In this document: one piece after another, positions 50,272 through 61,017 of the stretch
How the letters are laid out: each line of letters opens with the position of its first letter
How positions within the stretch are numbered: position 1 is the stretch's first letter
NCBI GenBank assembly: GCA_038496445.1
Contig: JALMLS010000612.1
Span: 124,001-188,000 of the forward strand
From: Trichosphaerium sp. ATCC 40318
Lineage: Eukaryota > Discosea > Flabellinia > Trichosidae
Direction: 5' to 3'
DNA length: 64,000 bases
Notes under the pieces: generated by a model
Database searches by the model: none
What the model saw: only the letters and a program-made list of their open reading frames with translations
Told to the model about the DNA's origin: nothing
Program-made: the position numbers and the translations under genes

Positions 50272-51372
50272 ATGGCAACGCAAACCGAAATAGAAGGTAT
50301 AGTACGCATACAGGACTTATGTGGGGAAATATGCCGGTGGCTAGAGCCGAACGACTTTTTATGTTTGTCAAATTGTTCTAATACAGTTCATGGTATATTA
50401 TCACGCAATCAGGCATTGTGTAAACGCGTATATGAGTCGCACTTCAATGATATTGATTCAATGGTTCAAATTGGCGATTCACCTGATGACGAGGGCGGAA
50501 TACAGCGTTATAGAATGGCAAAATGGTTTAGAGAAGTATTTTCTTGTCCAGATTGGTTGGAACGACTCAAAAAACGGTGTTGTTACTTAAAAGAGGTAAA
50601 AGAAATACAATTAATCCAAAGCTGATCAGTATAGGTCCAAAAAGTCGTAAAACGGGGTGGTAAAGGTTTTCTAGATGCTGACACGAACCTCCTAACGTTA
50701 AAAAACGCAAAAGGTAGATAAACCAGTTCATTCAACAACCACAATCACAATTTAACGACCTCCAAAACAGGGAACAATACAAAGTTTGATGGATATAAAT
50801 TTCACTGGATATTCATCTATTTGGACCCTTTAAAGCTACCTTCTACCAGGACTGCAACCGTCATTGTACCGTGGAATGACTTGTGTGTAGAAGATGAAAA
50901 ACTACAGGACGGTTTACGCTACGCGTTTTTACATCTAACAAAGCCGTCCACACCTTGTGTTAGTGTTGACCAAGAACACCGATACGACCTTTTTTTCCCA
51001 CATGTAGCTGAAACGGGTAACGTAGAAGCAGGTATATACGGAAGCGCAAAGCTTGTTTCAAACAGTGAACGCCAGTTTTTTATTGATGGGGAATTGACAA
51101 TAACAAGCACTGCTGATATGACAATGGGTTGTTCTTTCCTTACTTATAAAGATCCTTGTACTATAGTGTTCTGGGGAAGATTAATTCCATTCTTCTTTGG
51201 CGAAGAAGCCAAAATCAAACTTGATTGTTTATCAAATGTTGTGTTCAAAAATAGCACTGCAAGCGATGTACCTCTTAGGCCTAGAGGTGCTAGTGCGGCT
51301 GGTGATACATGTACTACTCTTCGCACAATCACAGATGATAATTGGACCATAACCAAAGGCAAAAAGAAATAA
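50272..51372 (+). CDS. F-box-like protein, unknown substrate
   Basis: Three exons (50272-50595, 50635-50713, 50771-51372) join into 334 aa. An F-box-like helix set lies near residues 12-50 (IQDLCGEICRWLEPNDFLCL, NCSNTVHGIL). The middle is charged and Cys-containing (WLERLKKRCC). The C-terminal 200 residues are a beta-rich region (TATVIVPWNDLCVED, HRYDLFFPHVAETGNVEAGI, MTMGCSFLTYKDPC) with no family recognised, ending in KGKKK. The introns of 39 and 57 nt are needed: without them the frame closes within a few codons on either side. The likely role is as an adaptor for an SCF ubiquitin ligase, inferred only from the N-terminus. Confidence 0.65.
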
Positions 51373-51694
51373 ACAGCTGAATGTTACTCTGCAATAAAAT
51401 ATTGTTTCAAAATCTTGTGCCACATTAGTTGATTTATTTTCCTTGGTGTTAATGAGCGTTCATTTAAAGCTAATGGTTTGCCTACAAAGTGTTAAGTAAG
51501 CACTATTGTCATGGCAGTGACTGAACTGACACCAAACAAACTATGGAATCAGCTGTACAACATAAACGAAGGCTGCAATGATTCATTTCTTTTCTTGCAA
51601 TTGCTTACAATGAGTTTTAACAAAACACAATCAATTGATAGAGCGCTGAACAGATCTAATTTGTACAAGCTTTTTGTTACAAGCAAACTCAATT
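51373..51694. other. Convergent intergenic region
   Basis: The 322 bases between two convergent stops contain a plus-strand frame (51511-51708, MAVTELTPNKLWNQ) that overlaps the end of the kinase gene antisense. No motif was recognised and it is not called as a gene. Confidence 0.35.
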
Positions 51695-53370
51695 TCAGCC
51701 ATGCATGATACTGTTATCAAAGAAGTCATGGTCAATTTCATCCACAGCCTTTTTGACCACACTTTCAAGGTGTTTCTTGGTGCAAGCGGCTTTAATAAAG
51801 TCATGTTCAAGTAGTGATTTTGCTGATAGTCTTTTTGTCTTATCACAAACGCAAGAGTTTATGAAATCAATGCAGTCTGGATGTACTTTTCTACTATCAA
51901 GTTGAGGAGTTTGGTTTGTAGCAATCATATATACGACTTGCTCTGGTGGGTAGTCTATTAACCAAGGTTCCTGTAATAGAGAAAGTTAGAACATAGAACA
52001 AACCAACAAAGCGTACATTTGCAAGACAGTAAACCAATGATCCTAATGACCAAACATCACTTGATGGCGTCTTATCATCATTGAGTATAATCTCCTAATC
52101 TTATTAAATATGTAAATTAATGTCATTACAACGTACTGGGGCAACCCAATAAGGTGAACCTACTACACAACGTCTTGTAGGTATATCTGTGAATGGTAGT
52201 AACCCTGGGTACGTATCAAAAATAAACAAAAAAGGGATTATAACGGACATAGCTTAACTTCTCCGTTTATTCCAATATGTACTGATTCTTCTGCAATGTG
52301 ACCATGTACACATCCAATAGACTCCAAATATACCAAACTTTGTAGCACCTAATTATTTTGTCTTAAGTGAGTCATGGCAGTTCTTGGCTTTTGTCATTGA
52401 AGATTAGGGAAGCAACTTTTATCATTGACCTTTACCTGTCTAATAATACATGCTATTTCACTTTCATTAAACTGTACGTCTGTAAAATCGACGAGGTCTC
52501 CATAATCCTTCGTGTCTTCGAATACTATGCTAACATTATCTACATGAACTTAGTCAAAAGTTGCCCGTTCTTCTTTTTGTTGTTCTTGCTTTTAATAATA
52601 AACAAGTAAGATTTGGCCACGTGCCATTTGAAAGGAAGTAACCTTTGTATTCTATGAAATGTTTCTTGTCAAGATTCTTTAAGAACTCAACGGTTTGATG
52701 GAATATCTGTTTGCTTTCACAAGGTTTGAATTCTTTAATTGTCACTGCAACATTTGATACAACATCAAGAGCATAATAGTAGTGAGATGTAACATGCTCT
52801 GTATGCAACAAATTTGATTTATTAAAACCTAATAGAACGTCACCAAAGTAACCAAAGAAACAAAACCATACACAATGCTCAAATTGGTAGGAAAAAAAAA
52901 AAGAACAATGTACAAAGAACCAATAGGGTTAACCTTACACGAATTCATTGGGTAACAGCCATCTAGAAAAAGTTATTCTAGCACATAGTGACTAGCTGTT
53001 ACCCGATAAATTTGTGGCTGTCTAGCGTTCATACTGCTTCCCTACAGGTATCAACACTTATTCATAATTACCTTTGGTTTGGAGTGTTGTAGGCTCTGGT
53101 GCTTGTTTTATGGTTGGATGGATTCGAGGGAACGCAAGCGAAGAGTAGAATTTGTTAATAAAGTCTACTGTCTTTATAACGATTTCTGGGTTGTCTATTA
53201 ACTCCTGAGGCAATCGTCAACTGAAATTACTTAAATTAACATTATAAACACACTTTGGTTAAACCTAGAGTTTTTATATGGGCAATAACAGTTGGTGAGT
53301 ACTTCTAAAAGGGTTTTTGTTAGAGTTGTAACTTTAGGTATTCTATAATGAGCGTACGTCTACAATACAG
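51695..53370 (-). CDS. PAK/STE20-like kinase, probable pseudokinase
   Basis: A kinase fold is traced across about eight exons. Upstream (53080-53210) lies LPQELIDNPEIVIKTVDFIN, resembling the end of a p21-binding (CRIB/PBD) domain. The N-lobe near 52560-52800 has SHYYYALDVVSNVAVTIKEF, keeping a beta-3 Lys, and EFLKNLDKKHFIEYKGYF. The C-lobe has SLVYLESIGCVHGHIAEESV at the catalytic loop, where the HRD and downstream Asn are replaced, then GEVKL joined to LLPFTDIPTRR with no DFG. GSPYWVAPQEIIL, SSDVWSLGSLVY and the C-terminal helices (LSAKSLLEHDFI) follow, with the stop at 51695. The fold is intact but two catalytic aspartates appear lost, so it may act as a scaffold or regulator downstream of a Rho GTPase. 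The start and first exons are uncertain. Confidence 0.72.
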
Positions 53371-53629
53371 GATGAAGTCGGAGTAAGCGCCATAAGCAAT
53401 TATACACCGTGTAAATTAAAAAGAAAGGCTTAATCGAACAAAAATTCATTAAGCAAGGCAAAATTTGTTTATTTGAGAATCAGTGACTGGCGGTACTAGA
53501 CAGAGACCTTTGTGCTTTTGCATTGTGGTATTGAATTACTTGTTAAAGGTAGCACTTTGTATTGATAAATGGTATCACTAAGTGAGTGGTGCACTTTGTA
53601 ATAGTAACATCTTGTTTTTGTATTTTTGT

Positions 53630-54420
53630 TTATGTAATTTGTAATTTACAGAGTGGGCAAGAAGAATGGTGCAGAAACCATTCGTCTATACAAGCTTTGT
53701 GAAAGTGATGCTTACAAGGCAATACTCTAAGCGTATGTCCATAATCATACTCACCAAGACATACAACACAACTAGTTTAATAACGAAATGAGCCGATAAA
53801 CTTCAGTGAAAACAACCCGAAAAACGTTTGTACGCACGTTGTGTGGGATAAGAATTCTTGTTGTCCTTCAAAGTTAGCTACACGTAATGTTGATAATACA
53901 TCTGATGGAACACCTACTTCCTTAGTCTCTCTTCTCTAAGGCAATTATGAGAAATTTCGAACAAACAACTAGGCAAAAATAGCAAGTGATTTAGTTGGAT
54001 CACGTGCTCGTAACGTTTACTAAATTATTCAACGTACTATATCTGGTGCTTCCTCATCAGGCAATAGATACCGTTCTTCAGCTGTATCTTGAGATACTCC
54101 TAGATCTAGGCATCTTTGAATAAATGGGGTTTTTTGGAGAGAAGGAGAAAACTAAAAAAAGGCATCACTGGAACCTGTTGAAAAGACGTACTGAAACAAC
54201 AGCATTGTAAAACCCTACAACATATCAAAACGACCATTACAGCTAGTACCAAGAAGCCTGTGACTATAACGACGCGGAATAAATAAATACCGGTACAGAT
54301 TAAACCAAATCTACATTTTTCTATTTACGTACGCTCTATTCCTCCACCAAAGTTTATTTCACATACAACTACGTTAATTTGAGCAAAAATCAACGCCAAT
54401 ACGAAAATTTCTCGTGTCAT
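53630..54420 (-). CDS. Membrane-anchored RING-H2 ubiquitin ligase
   Basis: The start at 54420 gives a signal peptide (MTREIFVLALIFAQINVVVC), then a short lumenal stretch, a single membrane helix (VVIVTGFLVLAVMVVLICC) and a cysteine-rich juxtamembrane segment. Cytosolic exons contain DLGVSQDTAEERYLLPDEEA and VGVPSDVLSTLRVANFEG. The final exon, ending at 53630, is a complete RING-H2 finger: CVVCLGEYDYG, LPCKHHFHKACIDEWF, then SCPLCKL. The overall plan resembles Goliath/RNF13-type E3 ligases of endosomes. Joining the signal-peptide exon to the membrane exon in frame needs an 18-nt intron (GTAAAT to GTAG) near 54340. The join between the membrane exon and the next one (about 54150-54200) could not be settled. 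Confidence 0.75.
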
Positions 54421-54996
54421 TCCGATAAGCAGCGTACTGCTATCGACCTCAATGGGTTTTTGGGGTTTGAAATATCACAGGTAACTTTCTCTTCAGTTTT
54501 TTGTAAAAACGTTCAATTTTTAGTTGGTGTTTAAGTCACTTTCTAAAAAAGGACGTCAGCCACGAACAGATACGAAGTTTTGCAAGTATTCCTTACCCTT
54601 GAGATCCGCGGCTTGATACACTTGATTTATTGCGATACGTACATGGACGCTTTGGCTGAATCATTTATAGTTCTTTCTTTTTTCACAAAAACCAACTGAC
54701 AACAACTCGGAGACTGGCAGCACTTCCCCATTGGTACAGTTTTATCTCACAATGAATTTATACTTATTGTTTAAACGAAACAAAGAGTCTTTCCGTTGTA
54801 AAGGTTCTGTAGTGACTGCTCGGGCATTGTTATTATTTCTATTGCAAGGTTTTTTTTCTTTATCTTTTTTGTTTTCTACATTTGTATTCAATGAACTGCC
54901 TTATAAACCGAGCTACTTCTTTACTTCCTTCTTTACTCTGTGCTAAATATACTATTAAAAACATATAGCTATTTTGTTAAGCTCTATAAAAAGTCC
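54421..54996. other. Intergenic region, no gene seen
   Basis: The 576 bases between two minus-strand genes include the RING gene promoter. A 71-codon plus-strand frame at 54731-54946 is rich in Phe/Leu runs from T-rich DNA and is not believable as a gene. Confidence 0.4.
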
Positions 54997-55729
54997 TTAC
55001 GTACCTACATCAAAAGGAGTCTGACCTGATGCATTTTTTGCATTTAAAGATGAAGCGTCGTTTTTGAGAAGAACACTCAAAATATCTACATCGCTACACT
55101 TGGCTACATCATAATATAAGTAAAGAGAACATGGCCGCGGTTTACCTGCTATGTGTAAAGCGCTGTTACCCTTCGACGTTTTAATATTTTGGTCTGCGCC
55201 ATTTTCTACGAGTACTTTACAGATTTCGAAATTCTTGTGATGTATAGCCAAGTGTAACGCTGTTGAGAACTTTTTTGTAACAGCGTTAATATCTGCTCCA
55301 TTTTCAAGCAGAATAGAAACAATTTTTGTATCAGGTTTTTTACTAAATGCTACACAAATCGAGTGAACTGTCAGAAAAAAACTAATTGAACCGTTTTTTC
55401 GTAAACGTTTCGAGGTTTCGCCGTGATTTCCTTGTTTATCACGTGATTATGAGAAAGACACCCCATAATTTATTTCATTTTTTGTGCTTAATAATATCTA
55501 AAGATATTTAATGTACAAGCTGCATGAAGTAGTGTAGCGCCTAGATACAAAGGGTATTGTACATTAACATTTGTTGGGTTTGCTAGCTCAATTACCGTAG
55601 ATACATCTCCGCTTACCGCTATTCACGTGAATGAGTTACAAAACAGTATCCTTTAATCAATTTCTAATTATTAATGTTACAGATACCTGCACTCCATAAT
55701 TTCTTTGCGTGTTTAGGCGGCATACTCAT
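54997..55729 (-). CDS. Small ankyrin-repeat protein
   Basis: The first exon (55687-55729, MSMPPKHAKKLWSAG) joins exon two (starting near 55620, AVSGDVSTVIELANPTNVNV, GATLLHAA) and a third with typical ankyrin units: DTKIVSILLENGADINAVTK, STALHLAIHHKNFEICKVLV and GNSALHIAG. The last exon holds VDILSVLLKNDASSLNAKN and SGQTPFDVG. In all there are about four repeats and little else, so the protein is a binding module of roughly 170 residues. The stop at 54997 follows a GTACGTAAGG that could also serve as a donor, which would add about ten residues. Partner unknown. Confidence 0.75.
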
Positions 55730-56715
55730 CGTTCCTACGGAACTTAAGGTAAATTAATAATGATCAAGCGTTATTCAGAACTTTAAAATATTGTTTAAGT
55801 CACCTAAAGTACCGGCTTTGGACCGAAGGTACATGCCACGTAAACGTGCCGACGTAATTAATCACGTTTCTAGCATCCAAACAAAGAATGCGCCATTCAA
55901 ACCTGAAATCATAGTCAGAGTATACTCGCCTTTGAATGCAAATACTGAAATATTTTAACAAGGTTATTTTTTTGACAGTGCTTTGTACGAAACAGTCAAG
56001 CCATAAAAAACGGAAGTCCGATATTAGGACCGTTTCTATCTAACCGCTATTCGATTACTTCAAAAAAAATTTGTAAGGTTTCTTATCCGCGTGATATGTA
56101 TACAAAGATGTAGAAATCTAGACAAACTAGATAATTCAACACTCGAGTCTCGATAATTTAGAATGGGATGTATTTTTTTTCTGTCTGTTCACGAAATTCG
56201 TGTATTCTTGATTTTTTCAATGGGAAATGTTGTCTTTTTTAGCGGTCTTCGGGAAATACATGTACGATATTTCGCGAATTTCGGAACATCTCCTTTCAAA
56301 CATTTCAAACCCACTTCATATGGTACAGGCGTGGTGTACTATCATAGCACATGAAGGTGCCTTTAATTTTCAAATATCTGCATGCAAATAATTTCGAATT
56401 TCTATCTCAGCTATCTCAACTTCTTGAGAACAAGTATAGCAATATATGTGGTAGTAGCAGTAGCAGCAATAATTTTTGTGTAATCACAACAATGTGATAA
56501 AAAGAACCGGGTAAACATAATAGCGAGGAAAAATTATCCTAAAAAATCTTATTGTTCCGACTTCGACTATTACATGTTGAGTGTAAATAGACTTTTTACG
56601 CTGTTATACAGCAGTACAGATGAAAAAATGCGACTTTTCGGGTTTTTTGATAGCCCAATGCATTTATTCTTCACTTTTTTTCGTATTACTCCGGTAATTT
56701 TAGTACAAAACTACG
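55730..56715. other. Long intergenic region, no gene identified
   Basis: Nearly 1 kb separates the ankyrin gene (minus) from the first lipase copy (plus), so it holds both promoters. Plus-strand frames at 56163-56354 and 56574-56939 are low in recognisable content; the latter overlaps the lipase start in another frame. An AG-rich trinucleotide run (gtagtagcagtagcagcaa) occurs near 56448. Confidence 0.4.
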
Positions 56716-58636
56716 ATGACTTACAAGCTTCTCCAAATCATTACACTCCTTGTGTGTCTTGCCTATGTAAATGCGGGTCAATCTATAGTATTAACACCAT
56801 TGTCAACATCCACGGGACCTCAGAAAGTTCTCATAGTGTTCCAAGGTACTACTACCACAAGTTTGGACTCTTATATCTCCTTCTTTTGCGGAGACTAAAC
56901 TTATATCGCTTTGTTATCAGGTGCTTTTGTACCAGCTGAAAGCTATACGAATGTATCGCAGGCTATACAGAATGCTATACCCTCTGTGAAGCTTTGGGTA
57001 CTCGCCAATAAAACGAAGGGATCTGTTAACAGTACTTGTTAGGTTGGTATTGTTAGTTGCAAAGGAAACTTGCCTGAACCGGTTGAAGGAAGCATACAGA
57101 TAGGTGTCATACTTGATACTATAGCAAAGAACGGCTTCCCGATGGTGGCGGAGAACGATACATACATATCCGGACACTCTCTTGGAGGTATTGTGGCTCG
57201 TACAGTACGTAATCACAATTTGATAAAACGTATCTAACTCTGATACACAATAGGTGTACAAAGAAGAATATGCAGGATTGATCCTTCTTGGCTCTTACCT
57301 TCCTAGAGATGGAGAAAAATCTTTAGATAACTTCTCAGATCCTGTACGTTCTTCTAACTACGACGTCTAATATGTACTCATTACTACCCTAGGTATTGCA
57401 TTTGGGTGGTGAAATTGACGGACTTACAAGGATTACCCGATTGGCTGTGACAATCAAGCAATGGAGTAAGCTAGCGCAAATCAAAGGTGTTGAGACGCTT
57501 GCAGCAAGCAAACCTATTGTTATCATTCCTAGTATGGATCACTCTCAGTTCGCTGATAAAGGCGTTTTTATTAAAGGAGATATTAAACCAGAAATACCTT
57601 TTGAACAAGCACATGAACATGTAGGTAAAGCTGTCAGTGCTTTTATTAACGTACAACTATTCGAAGACGCAGAGGTACGGTATACACGCAACAAGTAATC
57701 AATATCCTGACCCCACCTTGTTTAGTCCTTGAACTACTTGGTAGAGAGTATAAAAGACGCACAAGCTCTTGTAACTCCTTTCTGGAAGGCATCTGATATG
57801 GAGTCCAACAGTTGGTGCATCAAAGCACAAAACAGTATCATTAACTTCAACAACTCAAAGAATGTTTCAGTGACAGAGACGCTCTCATCTAATATTATAT
57901 CCTTTGGAGAGTCTAAACCTACAGTAGATTTATCTTCGTCTTACGTACGTGGCATCTGACATCTTGATTTGTTGAGGCGCTTATGACCGGTAGATTCTGG
58001 AGTTAAAAACATCTGTTTACAACACTTACAAATTGAATCCTTTTGATGTGTCGACAGAACCTGAAGCCGCTTTGAATATTGCTTGTAAATCAAAATCTCA
58101 AGGTGCAGCACTATCTACTGTCAACTCTAGTATACCACATGGGAATGAGGCATCATGTGAAGATATAAACAAATTAGCTGTTAAAACTGCCTTGGCTTTG
58201 TTGTCTGACTCTCAACGTAATCGGTATGTAACCAACACTGTTCTCTGTACCTTTTACTAAGCTCCACAAGATATGAAAACTACGGTACAAAGCTATCTTT
58301 TATAAAAGATAGCCTGAGCGAAATGGGTAGCGAATGGATTCTAGCAGATCTTCAATTTAATCAAGTATGTACATACTTGCTTTTGTATTTTCTTCTATTT
58401 GATTTCCTTGATTAAACATTAACACTTAAATAGCAAGGAGATCATTATGTTGTGCAATCCAATGCATTAATTACTGACGTAAATTTTCCTATAAAATGGC
58501 TTGGTGGTATGCACTACTGCAAGCTACTTTCTCCTGCTAGAGCGGTATGACTTTTTTCTTCTCTTTTGGTTAATAAAGGCCTCGTCTGATCTACATCTAG
58601 GTTGAATGGATGCTTGTCGATGGACTAAAACCATAA
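56716..58636 (+). CDS. Secreted lipase-like alpha/beta hydrolase, copy A
   Basis: Ten exons (56716-56845, 56921-57024, 57043-57204, 57254-57343, 57393-57674, 57726-57944, 57994-58223, 58262-58364, 58434-58544, 58601-58636) join in frame into 488 aa. A signal peptide (MTYKLLQIITLLVCLAYVNA) is followed by VLIVFQGAFVPAESY, the nucleophile elbow YISGHSLGGIVART with its central Ser, LILLGSYLPRDGE, and the region PSMDHSQFADKGVF, which may supply the acid or His. The C-terminal half is Ser/Asn-rich and Cys-containing with no recognised domain. It would act outside the cell or in digestive vacuoles on an ester substrate. An 18-nt intron (57025-57042) is required to skip an in-frame TAG. A close second copy lies 4.3 kb downstream. 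Confidence 0.78.
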
Positions 58637-58880
58637 TTGTAATCGATTCGAATGTCAATGAATAAATTAATACCCAATTGGATAGTATCCGTAGTTTTAA
58701 CCTTTGAACTCAAAGCTTCTGAATATTAAGTAAATTTCGACTTGAATTTTGAATTTAAGGTCTGTATTCGGATCACATACGTCATGGCGGCATTGGCCTT
58801 CGTGTACCTTCTCGAGGCGTGCAAAGCACGCCTCTTACATGGATAGTATGAGGTTACCCATTGTTGTCCTTTCGGTACAC

Positions 58881-59500
58881 CTAGATCTTCGCCATGTGGT
58901 TACAACTATTATCTCTACTAATTCTAATGAGTTCTTTCGAATGTTTATTATCTCCTTCCGTTACTGTTTCATCGAAGGCATTGTAAGCTATCTCAGTCAC
59001 ATCGTTACCAAATTATTGACAAAGTACATCGCGATCTACCAACCATCCATTATGAACAATAGACACTCTGCGCATTGAATTATCTACACTGCTATACGCC
59101 CATAATTGGCATTGTTTACGTTGCAAATTAATATGGAATTTTTTCCCATCCTTACCTATGTCTTGGTTTTTCCTTTATTACCTTTCCACCAGTTTACTTG
59201 ACTAAGTGCCTCAGAGGTACTATATTTAAGATCCACATAATACATCTTCATTTCTTGAACCATTACAACATCTTGTATCTTATAAGCTTGTAACTTTATC
59301 ATGGCTAAGTTATGAGCCCATGTACCATTACAATTAATTGACAACACGGAAACTATCATGACTCGTGGCAATATTGACTTCACTATTGCTTGAGCATCTG
59401 CAACAAAATTACTGATATTGTCTACAGCTTTACTTCCTAATCCAGATTTGTGCAGATTAGTCGCTTTACTTTTAGCTGTAACGCCTCTAGTAATGGACAT
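58881..59500 (-). CDS. Hypothetical protein between the lipase copies
   Basis: Starting at 59500 (MSITRGVTAKSKATNLHKSG), the first exon encodes FVADAQAIVKSILPRVMIVS, WAHNLAMIKLQAYKIQDVVM and MYYVDLKYSTSEALSQVNWW. Removing a 26-nt GTAATA..CATAG intron extends the frame into KDGKKFHINLQRKQCQLWAY and VSIVHNGWLVDRDVL. A further exon (AYNAFDETVTEGDNKHS, stop at 58881) is likely but its splice site was not resolved. The composition resembles a small beta-sandwich binding protein. No family was recognised. It is absent from the equivalent position after lipase copy B, so it is not part of the duplicated unit. Confidence 0.45.
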
Positions 59501-59697
59501 CAGGCAAAGTCGTCAAACTCCATTTGCCTGTTTGGACTTATTCTTACTTAGTGACATACACGTTAATGTGAAAGCAAACAAAGAAACAAACTAATACGCA
59601 TTCGCGAGGACAGTGCATATAGCAACACAAAAACTACCAAGTATCCTACTGTAACACGTGGTACTTCAACATAAGTAGAACCATCATAACGAGAAAC

Positions 59698-60576
59698 AGC
59701 GAAAAGCGTGGTAGAATTTTAGTACAAAGGAAATGTTCAATTTAAGCCATTTTTTCTAACCTCTGTGAGTACTCCCAATATGCTGTTTTACGCGTAGGGA
59801 AACGTTTTATAATACTCATTATCCCAAGCTATGCGCCATTACAGCTATTAATATTTGTAAAGCAGAAGAGGTAAGGGCAGGCTACTCATCTATTTTTTGT
59901 GCTGTGACAGCTAATAATTATGAACACATTTAAAGTAACAATAACTCACTGCAATTTTAATACTGGCACTCAAGTTGCAACCAAATAAGCTGCAGGTGGC
60001 TATATCTAAAATCAATATCAGGTAACAGATTCACTCAACGCTCTACATTTACTTGTCGGAACAGACACTGTAATTTTGGATGTTTTTATCATACAACAAA
60101 GCTCTGTAATAGATTGCGGCCACAGTTTTATGAAATTTATTATTTTTGACACGTGATCAAATGCAACACAATGAAAATGACTTGGATAGCCCTATTTATC
60201 CTACACTGATAAAAATGCTTTTTTTCCTATTTTGTGCGGTATTTCCTCTTTTGAATTTAGTGTGGTTGTGCTGGAACTGTTTTAATACTCTAGTTTAACT
60301 TAACTGCCAATGGAGTGCTAACATAGCGTAACTGAGAAGAAAGAAGTTCGTTCAACCACAAAAAGTATAGAACACATAAAACCCACTGATGTATACTTCA
60401 GACACTAAATAATAAGGTTTACAAAATACGTTTTACAATGGCGCATAGTTTGGGATAATGAGTATTATAAAACGTTTCCCTACGCGTAAAACAGCGTATT
60501 GGGAGTACTCACAGAGGTTAGAAAAAATGGCTTAAATTGAACATTTCCTTTGTACTAATCTACTGCGCTTTTCGCT
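59698..60576. repeat. Large inverted repeat: ~140-bp arms, ~600-bp loop
   Basis: The left arm at 59698-59840 (agcgaaaagcg ... atgcgccatt) reappears as its reverse complement at 60437-60576. The inner 120 bases differ at only about two positions; the outer ends carry a few small differences. The 596-base centre has no transposase-like frame. This is the structure of a foldback or MITE-like element, or a remnant of a larger terminal-inverted-repeat transposon. No convincing target-site duplication was seen. It lies in the spacer between the duplicated lipase genes. Confidence 0.8.
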
Positions 60577-61017
60577 GGCAAGATGTAAATCAATCTAGAG
60601 GTATGTCCAGACCGACTTGTTGCTTTTGAAAGAAACTAATACCACGAGCTATCAATGTACGACAATAAACCCGCAAGTGTCGGGAGAACAATAACGCCAA
60701 ATAAATTTTGTCACCTATTTCTTAAAACTCCCAACAGTGTCCATGGATGCTGTGAAAAGGCTCACGGTACTGGCCCAATGAGATTGCGCCTTTGTTGCGA
60801 GAACTGAGTAGAGCTTACAGCCCGATTTTTCAAGGTGGTTTTATGAAAATAGGTAGCGCTCGCGCAACTCTGCAACCTATCCATTAACGTGTCCTTATGG
60901 AGTACTTTACGTGAGTAGATTATCACGTGGGCTACAAATCGGGTGTGGCTTTTAAAAAGTAAGGCTTATGGTCGCGTCAACTCCAAAGAAGTTTTCCCCT
61001 ACTTTTACAAAACTACG
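60577..61017. other. Spacer upstream of lipase copy B
   Basis: These 441 bases contain the promoter of lipase copy B and a CACGTG near 60925. Similarity to the promoter of copy A stops about ten bases before the ATG, so the two copies have different upstream regions. No coding frame was recognised. Confidence 0.4.

Noticed and set aside
57025..57042. TAG reassigned as a sense codon
   Set aside because: Other secure genes (eIF1A, METTL1) end at TAG exactly where the family ends, so a very short intron explains the lipase case better.
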